This document shows positions 56,331-64,000 of a stretch of DNA of 64,000 nucleotides, piece by piece; within the stretch, counting starts at the first letter, position 1; each line of letters starts with the position of its first letter. A program made the position numbers and the translations under genes. The stretch is from contig CM035318.1 of NCBI GenBank assembly GCA_000497125.2, forward strand, positions 744,001 through 808,000. The letters are read 5' to 3'. Origin of the DNA: Spironucleus salmonicida (lineage: Eukaryota > Fornicata > Diplomonadida > Hexamitidae). The notes under the pieces were generated by a model. That model was not told the origin of the DNA, searched no databases, and saw nothing but the letters and a program-made list of their open reading frames with translations.

Positions 56331-56948
56331 ACAAAAAAGGATAGTATATATTATCCAGTAATTATCAATCGAGTTGCGTGCGCTGGGAGCAGGATTATGT
56401 ACATCGTCACCACCACTATGCAGAGATTCTGTAATCCAGCGGCATGCTCTTCTGGATGCGTGGCAAAAAAGGCTCAGTATTAAAATTAATCCTATATTTA
56501 TGTATCTAGCCTTTTGATCGGTACTGTGATTAAATAGACTACTGAGTAAATTTGGTAATTTCGCCATGATTTATATTCTCAATCTCTTGTAAAATTACTA
56601 CATATATAAATATGACTTACGTTTTAAGACCATTTAAGACTTAAGAAATTATAATATACTGCATTCTAAGCAAACTTTCAATTTGCAAAATTATCACAAT
56701 TTAACTTAATAACATCATCAAAAAATCAACTTTAATTAATTAAGTTATTATACTATTTTGTTGAGATCCTAAAACAAACTGAGAATTTTTTACGGTTTTT
56801 TAGTTTTTCCAGTTATGATTAAAATTACTGTTTATTAATTTTTTAACACACTTACACTTATATATCTTTATATCCATTTTAAGTTATACTATATTATACT
56901 CAAAAATCGTATAACGTCCTAATTTAATATTATTCGAAATTATGTAAA
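56331..56948. other. Mixed-composition interval
   Basis: A minus-strand frame from ATG 56565-56567 (MAKLPNLLSSLFNHSTDQKA, then one hydrophobic span GLILILSLFC) continues in another frame over the 62-residue ORF to TGA 56259-56261. It may be the start of a truncated gene; unsupported. The rest is AT-rich. Confidence 0.3.
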
Positions 56949-58436
56949 ATGAAGTAAAGACAGGTCGGCCGGCCATCCTCGCCTCCCGCGAAAAAAGCAC
57001 AGAAGCCAGTCCCTCACCAGATTCTGAAACAGTATGGTTTTGCATCAGACTACTACTACGCAAAATTCAAGAAATCACAGCAGGTTTTGGTTACGCAGGC
57101 CGCCAGCGCCATGGCATTCATGAAACCCAGCATAACGCTCCCAAAATCACTCAAACTCACCGTGGTGGATTATAAGCTCGTTCGTAAGTTCTTCTATTAC
57201 GAAATGCCGGAGCTCTACATGTGCGATTTTGGAGCGTACGTCGCAAACCCGTTCATCACGAAGCTGAATTTCACGTACACAGCCAACGCTATACAGATTT
57301 AAAACACCATAATCGCGCGTGCGACGAAACTTATCCAGGAGACCGGGGCCGACCGCAACTCCCTTGACAAAAAGTATCTTGACTGGATAACGAAACATTC
57401 GCGATACGGCAATATTGCTGAAAAGAATATGAAGCACAGCCAGTTCAGCCCGCTGGGTCCATTTAACGGGGTGGCCGTCTGCGCCGGCTTCGCGAAGCTG
57501 TTCAAGCTCCTCTCCAAGCTGCTGAACAAGGCTTCAATCTGCGTGACGGGTCCGGCCTCCAACGGTGAAAACCACGCCTGGAACATGCAAAAAATCGGAC
57601 TTTCTTGGTACAATCTGGACTTCACATGGTGCCTAAAGCAGGAGTTCCCGCGATATTTTAACGTGAGCAACAAACTACTGGGCCATAGAAACAATTCAGT
57701 AGTGAAAACTCCAGTTTGCAGTACTGACCGCCTCAGCTACATGGTGAAGAATAAAATGTGGGCCGACACCCCAGAAGATATTTAGAAATGTTTCGCTGAT
57801 TAGTTTAAGAAAGGCAAGATCTGCATTTTCAACAACAAGATCCCCCCGTAAAAATCTTTGGAGATTTGCCAAACCTGGCTCACACAGCGCGAGCTTAGCG
57901 TGCGGTAGAAGTACGCGATTTCTGGTATCCTGGCAACGGGGCGCACACAGCTCGTTTTCCGAGTTGCTCGAGATCCAAACGTGGTCTCGTTCCCCGCACA
58001 GCGCGGAATTTCCGCAGTGAAGCCTAACGTCATTTTCGTGCTCGGGGACGCCAAGGGGCTCGTTTCTGTAACCGAGGAGCGCGCGCTACGCGCTCTCTTC
58101 ACGTGCCGTAAGAGTGTAGCAGTGCAGGTGATCTGCGGCGCCGGGAGCGGCAGGCGTCTTCACGCGGAGCTCGCAGACCTGGCAAACCGTTTCTCGGTAT
58201 AGATGGGGCGATACGTAACACTGCGTAGCGTAGGGTTCCAGGGCACTAGCATGATAGTTTTCAGACTCGAGATCGATCCACAAATCCGCGTTTTGCGGCA
58301 GAACCGGGGTGTGGTAAAAGGGGGCAAGTACCTGATGCGGATGGTAGGAGCGGACTACCGGTAGGTGCTTGGCGCGCAGCGGCAAATTAAATGGGTGCAG
58401 CATGGGGAATTCTGCCTTTTCGAGGTGCTTGCGTGA
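56949..58436 (+). CDS. Transglutaminase-like domain protein
   Basis: 495 residues, ATG 56949, TGA 58434-58436, with in-frame TAA/TAG. The catalytic triad of the transglutaminase/KY-type fold is visible: Cys178 in GVAVCAGFAKLF, His209 in ENHAWNMQKI and Asp224 in WYNLDFTWCL. Upstream is a basic, Pro-rich tail; downstream about 250 residues of unknown, probably beta-rich sequence. Such proteins can be cysteine proteases, protein cross-linkers or inactive scaffolds in the cytoskeleton; here the triad is intact, so catalysis is possible. The 5' end is unique sequence; not part of a repeat. Confidence 0.75.
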
Positions 58437-59065
58437 GCAATTTTTAAAATTGGAAGGATGTGGAAATTAGTATTATTATTGTATAATAATTAATAAAAAT
58501 ATTTTTGTAAACTTGATTGTTTTTGCTGGATGGTTAGTGAATAATGTGGGTGGCTATTTGTATGGAAGTTGGGTTGATTTTAGCTTATATAGTCACTGCA
58601 AATATGATTCTGCAGTTTAAAGTCAGAAACAAAATAATATTTACAGATAAATAGAAATTGTTATAATAGCCAATTTATTCATTTAGCGTAACACTAAATT
58701 AGCACCATTCCGTTATATTATAGCACATCACATGCACATTGAACGCACGCCTCCCATGACATTCTCCCATTTTACTTTAATTCTATACATGCAGTTGAAG
58801 TCCCGCTCTTGATAAATTACTCGTGGATAGCATCTTCTAAAGCAGGTCTAAGAAGTTTTGCAGCAAATGATACCCCATATTCATTGTTTGGAGCATTTCC
58901 ATGACGATATTACAATGTGTCATTAACCAAGGGGTTCTCAAAACCATCGAATGCCCCTATAACAATAGAGGAGTACGGAAGGTGGAGAGGAGCCTATCTA
59001 AAATATTAAAGGGCAATTACCGCAGCTCGCATTTTGTCTATGTTACTTATTTTTATATAATAAAA
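58437..59065. other. AT-rich intergenic DNA
   Basis: Nothing recognised apart from a short plus-strand frame at 58901-59089 that overlaps the minus-strand gene end and lacks features. Confidence 0.4.
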
Positions 59066-59392
59066 TCACTTCATGGAATAAGATTCTGAAATATCCAGCT
59101 AAAGTTTTATATCTTCCACGTCTTTTTTAAGTATCAAAGTTGTGCTACTAGTTCGATCTTCACTGAATTCTATCTATCGATCACACTACCGAAATTACTT
59201 TGAACCTGAGTTGCGCGGCGATTTGAATATTGGTGTATGAAAAATGTTACTGCTAGAGTCCTAATAGATAATCTGGGCCTCGCTTAAATCTGTATCCGAG
59301 TTGTTTATTTTCAAAATGAAGTTTCCAGTATCATTTTACAGCATATCATGCCAGGAGTATAAATTCTATTTAATACCGCCGTTGATCTTCAT
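59066..59392 (-). CDS. Possible small unknown protein
   Basis: 108 residues, ATG 59390-59392, TGA 59066-59068, with several TAG Gln. Polar, with alternating pattern (GNFILKINNSDTDLSEAQII; TSSTTLILKKDVEDIKLQLD) suggesting beta strands. No domain or paralogue. Amino-acid usage looks natural, but a chance frame of this size is possible. Confidence 0.4.
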
Positions 59393-59471
59393 TTAGATTA
59401 TTTATACGTATCTTTTAGTAAATTCATACCTTTTATAAAAATCTTCATATTTATTGTCTCTTTAAATCAAG

Positions 59472-59699
59472 ATGTTAACGTTATGTCGCATGGTATTTAG
59501 GAGCTGCGCAGAATTGCCCTGTGCGGTATGCAATGGGAGGAGCCTGTCGCTGCGCATTTTGGAAGGAGCCGTGGCGGCGAAAGCGCTCGGGTTGTGTATA
59601 ATATGTGATAGAAACACCCATCAGTTACAACCCCGCTTCCAGAATATACTGGTTTGCTTCTCCGCCCGGTCGGGAAGTTTGCCCGACTAGGTGCCATGA
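59472..59699 (+). CDS. Possible small CxxC-containing protein
   Basis: 75 codons plus TGA. Two Cys pairs (CAVC and CIIC, about 28 residues apart) could bind a metal ion. GC-rich codons inside AT-rich flanks favour coding, but there is no clear family. Confidence 0.3.
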
Positions 59700-59999
59700 G
59701 TGCCCGCCAGGTGTGCGCCTCGCAGGTCCGAGCGTGCTAGCCCTCCCTGAATTTGGCGTCGCTCGATTTAGATAACTGCATTATTATATGTACCACCGCC
59801 CGCATTCCCCGCTCCGTCCCGCTCCCTCAAGGACCTAGAGTTGACGTGCCGCACCAGCAGCGGCCTCGCGTTATATGGATCCGACATGCTGGGCCTCCAA
59901 CCGCGTTCTGCGGCTGGGCCCTCTGCTCTGGCCTCGGCCCTAGCGACAGTCCCCAAATATCTATTCCGCTGCCATGGCAGCCTATATTCATTATTAGTA
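59700..59999. other. GC-mixed spacer
   Basis: Downstream of the convergent HAD phosphatase gene. Short frames only; no recognised feature. Confidence 0.4.
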
Positions 60000-60614
60000 T
60001 CACTCCTCTTCGCCCAGGAGCCGTTCCACCGCCTCCCTGATTTCCGCCACGGAGTCCACGATAATCGTCGCTCCCACCAGCTCGGCGCGCGTCCTGAAAC
60101 CGTAGGTGACCGCCACTACTGGGATGCCGGCCGCGATGGCCGTCTGCACGTCCACCTCGCTGTCCCCCACGAGAACGGCCCGCTGTTCGCACGCTAGGAT
60201 GGCGGGATTGGGCTTTGGTTGGAAGGCCCCGACGCCCCTGACCTCGTCGAAGTACTGCGCCAGCCCGAGCTTGACCACTAGTTGCTGCAGGGTGTCCTCC
60301 GGCTTGTTCGAGGCCACCACGAGCCGGTTCCTTCCAGCCGCCCGCAGCGCGTCTAACAGCTCGACGACCCCAGGGAAGAGGGCCGGGGTAGCTGCGTGCA
60401 GCTCGGCTAGGTAGTGCGCAAGCAGCTGCTCCTACACAGCGGCGGGGGCCGTGCGCTCCACCAGGGCCTTCGCGCCCCAGCCAACGCAGCGGCACACCTC
60501 GGCATCAGGGAGCGGGTCCAGGCCGAATACGAGTCTCGAAGCGTTGAGTGCGGTGGCGATGGATGCCAGGGAGTCCACCAGGGTTCCGTCCAGGTCGAAG
60601 AAGATCGTCTGCAT
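60000..60614 (-). CDS. HAD-superfamily phosphatase (phosphoglycolate phosphatase-like)
   Basis: 204 residues, ATG 60612-60614, TGA 60000-60002. HAD motifs: I FFDLDGTLVDS near residue 5 (nucleophile Asp, general acid Asp two residues later), II VVASNKP, III Lys in FQPKPNP and IV VLVGDSEVD. A helical cap lies between motifs I and II, typical of the Gph/beta-phosphoglucomutase group. It hydrolyses a small phosphomonoester in the cytosol; substrate uncertain. The protein looks bacterial in style, as many diplomonad metabolic enzymes do; lateral transfer is possible but untested. Confidence 0.9.
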
Positions 60615-60658
60615 TTTGGAGATGTCTCTAGAGGTGCGGACACATATTAAAAGCCAAA

Positions 60659-61171
60659 ATGCCATTCCCCACGAAATACGTACCCGACCACGCAGTACAC
60701 TTCATGCAGTATCGCCTCCGCACGGGGCCGGCACGGCAATAGAGCCTGGTTCAGGGGTTCAGGTCTGCGCAGCAGCAGGCAGCGGTGACCTAGTTTTAGC
60801 GCCGGGTCCAGCACTGTACGGAGCCTTGTCGCTACACAGTCCCCAAAGGGAGGGATGTGATCAAGGCTGAGGACAGTGAGGCCTTCTTCTTCACCCACGG
60901 CGGATTCTCACCTCCGCAGGCCCGCCCCACCCGGTTCATCACCGGTAGGCAGAAAGCCTAGTTCCGGCAGATAGGGATGGACACCATCCTGCCATGCGCA
61001 CCACCAGAGAAAGATCTACGGGGAATTAGCAGCTGCCACCTTTCGGTCGAGACACTGGTCGCCCAGATCACCTATATCGTATCCCAGAGGAGGCAGCTGG
61101 AGCGGGCCGAGCAGGAACTGAAGACGGGTCGAGCTGTGCGAGAGAGGCGAAGCCTGATGTTCAGGAAGTGA
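60659..61171 (+). CDS. Unknown protein (170 residues)
   Basis: ATG 60659-60661, TGA 61169-61171, four in-frame TAG. Basic and Gln/Arg-rich, with a C-terminal charged helix (QRRQLERAEQELKTGRAVRE) likely to form a coiled coil. No known domain. It starts 44 bp from the divergent HAD gene, suggesting a shared bidirectional promoter. GC-rich, codon-biased frame, so coding is likely. Confidence 0.6.
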
Positions 61172-61204
61172 TGAGGCTGCCATACTCGCGGATACTGCAC
61201 TCAC

Positions 61205-61393
61205 TCAGAACACGATGTCGCTCGTGGACGCGCTGTCACAAATCTGATCCACGAGGCACGTCTTGCTGATCTGCTTCATGGTGAAGTCCCGCACGCATAA
61301 ATTGTCCAGATCGGCAACCTTCTCGATGAAGCAGCACCGTGGCGACGCGAGCATCTTGGGCACGAAACTGTTTATCCGGAGGTGGAGCGGCAT
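61205..61393 (-). CDS. Small conserved protein, MPLHLR family (diverged member)
   Basis: 62 residues: MPLHLRINSFVPKMLASP, then LDNLCVRDFTMKQISKTCLV. About 45% identical to the A/A' members with conserved Cys positions, including a D-ICDS motif near the end. The divergence shows it is an older paralogue and confirms that the family is coding. Convergent with 60659-61171, 33 bp apart. Confidence 0.7.
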   Translation of the reverse strand: MPLHLRINSFVPKMLASPRCCFIEKVADLDNLCVRDFTMKQISKTCLVDQICDSASTSDIVF

Positions 61394-61745
61394 TTTTGGA
61401 ATATGGGTTGCAACGTATTGTGGACCGATACCGGAGTTTCTGGATTTCATTGCCGGAAGTATAATGCGTTTATGCTAAATAAATCGGTTTCTGCAGATGC
61501 CAGTGCCGCAAATTTAGACAGTCTGTATCTCTGGTGTTACTGGTCATAAACATCAAATTGGCGACGCGCTAAGCACCGCTGCCTTGCTAATGGGTAGGAC
61601 ACACGTGAGAATGTAGCAGCTCCCGCCGCTGCCTGGAGGCTAAATTCTGGTGCGTCTGTCCCGCCAAGGTCCCATGGAGACCTTACCCATGTGCATGCCA
61701 ATGCGTGAAGCTGGCTAGCCGAGCTATTCTCCAGATCCCTGCATC
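61394..61745. other. Spacer before inverted pair
   Basis: Mixed composition. A plus-strand TGA-free frame starts near 61464 and runs across the repeat in a different frame from the 62-residue ORF; no support for it. Confidence 0.35.
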
Positions 61746-62155
61746 CCTCCAGGACGCCAGCAGCGTCCGCTCCACTCCCGCAAATGGGCGCCCCGCAGTC
61801 CCGCCACCAGCCGCTGAGCGTCTTCATCGAGAACCCCGAGGTACAGCCGGAGGCACCAGTGCCGACGGGCCTGATCCCCACGGGTACGGACCAGGGCGGC
61901 TGCCAGGTTATCGGCCAGCGCCAGTTCTACACCAGCCCCTACTACCGCCGGTCCGGGCGCAGGTACATGTGAGCGAGTCCTTCACTGCTGCGTCGGAGTG
62001 GTATGCCTCAATTTGCTCGCGGCGCCAATCTGGTGCTCGGGGCTAACGCAGGCTCGGAGGTCGCGGATCTGTCCACTCCGGGAGACGAAGGCGGAGCAGA
62101 GGAAGCACTTTGCGGTCACGGTTCTTCCCGACGGGCCCAAACTGGTGTTGAAAGG
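61746..62155. repeat. 410-bp inverted pair, right member
   Basis: Reverse complement of 55921-56330; flanking DNA is unrelated on both sides. Confidence 0.93.
61784..61972 (+). CDS. Small unknown protein in inverted pair (copy 2)
   Basis: 62 residues, ATG 61784, TGA 61970-61972; ends QFYTSPYYRRSGRRYM. Same as 56104-56292 except Ser for Asn. Confidence 0.45.
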   Translation: MGAPQSRHQPLSVFIENPEVQPEAPVPTGLIPTGTDQGGCQVIGQRQFYTSPYYRRSGRRYM

Positions 62156-62262
62156 TATACCAATACTCTGGATGTCCCTACATCGGCTGAGCTACAGATA
62201 CAATGAAGAAATTATATAATAATATATTTTTAAATATATTTTATACCACTTCTATTTAATAT

Positions 62263-62766
62263 ATGTCATCACGTGCATAGCGCCATCTACTTCGTGAATA
62301 TTAGTAGCTACAACGAGATCCTATTCCAGGAATATCTGTTGGGCTTCTTAACGATTCTTTATTCTCTTGGAAGATTCTTATTTAAGGCCCTCCTGATTCT
62401 CCTTTTGAATCAGGATTATTTCGCGCTATTTTAACTTTTCCAGACGATTACCCAGATAAACCACCTAAACTTAAATTTACATCTTCCGTTTTTCATCCTA
62501 ATGTATTCACAGATGGGGCAGTCTGTATTTCTATTCTACATGCTCCAGGAGATGATCCTAATGCTTATGAAGATCGTAGCGAGAGATGGTTACCAGTTCA
62601 TAGTGCCAGTAGTGTGATTGTTAGCGTTTAAAGCATGTTAGCAGAACCAAATTGTGAATCTCCAGCTAATGTTGACGCTGCAAAAATATTCAGAAATGAT
62701 TAAGTAGAATATAAAAAGCGAGTCAAGAAATGTGTACGCCTTAGCTTAGAAGATGATGAAGAGTGA
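62263..62766 (+). CDS. Ubiquitin-conjugating enzyme E2 (UBE2G/Ubc7-like)
   Basis: 167 residues with a complete UBC fold: PPDSPFESGLFRAILTFP, YPDKPPKLKF, FHPNVFTDGAVCISIL with HPN and catalytic Cys88, and the acidic-loop insertion GDDPNAYEDRSERW after the active site that is typical of Ubc7/UBE2G and Cdc34 enzymes. In-frame TAG/TAA at several Gln. It accepts ubiquitin from E1 as a thioester and passes it to substrates with an E3; Ubc7 homologues act in ER-associated degradation. AT-rich codons. Confidence 0.93.
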
Positions 62767-63151
62767 ATGATTTCTTATTACTAGTTATCTTATTTTAAAT
62801 ATTTTGATTAATTAAGAATAATGAATTAAAACTTAACTTTTGTCTTGATTTCACAATTTTTATACTATTTAATTACTTAAATGATATAAAATTTAAGCTG
62901 TTGCGTATTTAGGTAACCAGATAATATGCGTCTCAAATTTAAGTAGGAATACTTGTGATAAGTTTATATTGTGAAAAATCTTTACAATTTCCTTATTTAA
63001 AGATTTTCGACGCATTGTATATATCTGCAATTTTGAATAAGTAAATTTTAATATATTGCATCACAAAATAACTTTAATTTTTAAACTGTATTAACAAACA
63101 ATAATATTCATTATTTTAATTAACGATTGTTTTCCTTTTACTTAAACAAAA
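62767..63151. other. AT-rich intergenic DNA
   Basis: No gene, RNA or repeat recognised. Confidence 0.4.
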
Positions 63152-64000
63152 ATGGGAGCATGTTTACATAGTTCAAAAGTATAGCAGTCATTCTACTACA
63201 AAACTTTCATCTTTTAATAAGATTATGCCTAGCTTCCTTGTGATTTATCAATAGAAGAATAAAATAATGACGTTCTAAGGATTTAATTTTTCTAAAAACA
63301 GATTCTAGGATCAACTGGACTTATGGACGAAATGTCTTGCTCAATTACACAGCTATCAACAGGTGACTAGTATTCATTGATAGGAATAGATAGCTTTTTG
63401 TGATATTGATCAATAATTCACTTTTTGAATGAGGAACTCTTAGTAAGCTTTTTTAATGGGCCTAACACTTTTTTACATGCTACAGGATGATTAATATGTA
63501 GAGTATTTTAGCATTAATATATGTTATCACTAGCATCATCGCTTAGCTTATTAAATAAATTTTCAATTTCCAAGAGTTCATGATGAGTAAAAAAAATCAA
63601 AGAATCTCGTTAACTTTTAGGTTCAGTATGTTACTAGTATTATGTGAAATCAGATACATATTAACATTCCTATTCTTTAAAATCTCCTGTTGATGATATT
63701 TCACTAAATTACTCTTAGACAAATTCTAATTATGATGTTTATTTGCAACTATATACTTCTCTTGCTGACAAGGAGTCTGCAATATTGTAGTTAAGAGGCA
63801 TTTAAAGCTCATTAATATATGATATAGGAAGTATTGCTGTTTGTGTATAAGATAAAAGGCCTCTATCACAAGATTATATGTTGATATCGCTTACTGATTC
63901 AGAACCATAAATTCGCATTAAATGTGGTTTTGTTTGCCGGTAAGCCAAGATATTGTAGTTTGAGAATTATTATTTAAACCTTAATTTTACTAGTTTAGTC
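63152..64000 (+). pseudogene. Protein with myristoylation-like start, interrupted by TGA codons
   Basis: The frame starts MGACLHSSKVQQSFYYKTF, a sequence suited to N-myristoylation (Gly2) and nearby palmitoylation (Cys4). It is interrupted in the same frame by TGA at 63401, 63407, 63488, 63581 and 63584, then stays open for over 130 codons to the window end with natural-looking protein sequence (DVYLQLYTSLADKESAILQL; RIKCGFVCRQAKILQF). No TGG was seen in this frame. It is either a decaying gene, two separate genes, or a case needing another explanation. The part up to 63403 could be an 83-residue protein by itself. Confidence 0.4.

Noticed and set aside
59827-60495. 222-residue minus-strand frame over the HAD gene
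   Set aside because: Out of frame with the HAD motifs; low-complexity Gly/Arg translation of GC-rich DNA.
62003-62206. 67-codon ORF next to the inverted pair
   Set aside because: The C-terminus differs between copies because it crosses the repeat border, and no conserved frame is shared; likely not coding.
1-64000. CRISPR arrays, insertion sequences and prokaryotic operons
   Set aside because: No regularly spaced repeats or transposase genes; the window is clearly eukaryotic.

Overview
The window looks like nuclear DNA of a hexamitid diplomonad (Hexamita/Trepomonas/Spironucleus relatives, best fit Hexamita inflata-like). TAA and TAG are read as glutamine and TGA is the only stop. This is shown by intact, recognisable genes that carry in-frame TAA/TAG at glutamine positions, for example the kinesin P-loop at 6431. 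No convincing intron or tRNA was seen. Gene content (kinesin, radial-spoke protein, BRO1 protein, condensin II H2, TMEM208/SND2, E2 enzyme, EGF-like cysteine-rich membrane proteins, many single-domain Myb/SANT proteins) is that of an intron-poor flagellated protist. Other lineages with the same code (some ciliates, ulvophyte algae, oxymonads) are not formally excluded.

Layout. 1-11.7 kb: single-copy region with an unknown protein running off the left edge, two small Myb-like genes, a 1053-residue unknown protein, an 8-bp satellite, a kinesin, a type I membrane protein and a BRO1-domain protein. 11.7-14.7 kb: a truncated phosphoglucomutase (PGM) copy and a complete EGF-like membrane protein gene whose 3' third is nearly identical to copies 15-20 kb away. 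14.7-25.3 kb: AT-rich DNA with a radial-spoke protein (RSPH9-like), a Ser/Thr kinase, several unknown or membrane proteins and a Myb-like gene. 26.0-36.8 kb: a nearly perfect 4,393-bp inverted repeat. Each arm holds an EGF-like membrane protein and a long GC-rich ORF, and most of an intact PGM gene lies in the 1,992-bp spacer. Diverged Myb-like paralogues flank the palindrome symmetrically. 37.9-55.6 kb: two independent direct duplications, A/A' (3,264 bp each: small conserved protein, LRR protein, TMEM208/SND2, membrane protein) and B/B' (about 2.18 kb: condensin II H2). 55.9-62.2 kb: a 410-bp inverted pair bracketing a transglutaminase-like protein, a HAD phosphatase and small proteins. 62.3-64 kb: a ubiquitin-conjugating enzyme and a gene interrupted by TGA codons.

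Base composition is patchy. GC-rich islands sit in 75-80% AT surroundings, and many (not all) of them coincide with recently duplicated segments, so recurrent recombination or gene conversion is a reasonable working model. Because TGA is the sole stop, AT-rich DNA gives long chance ORFs. Unknown genes in AT-rich stretches without a domain or a paralogue are therefore scored low.
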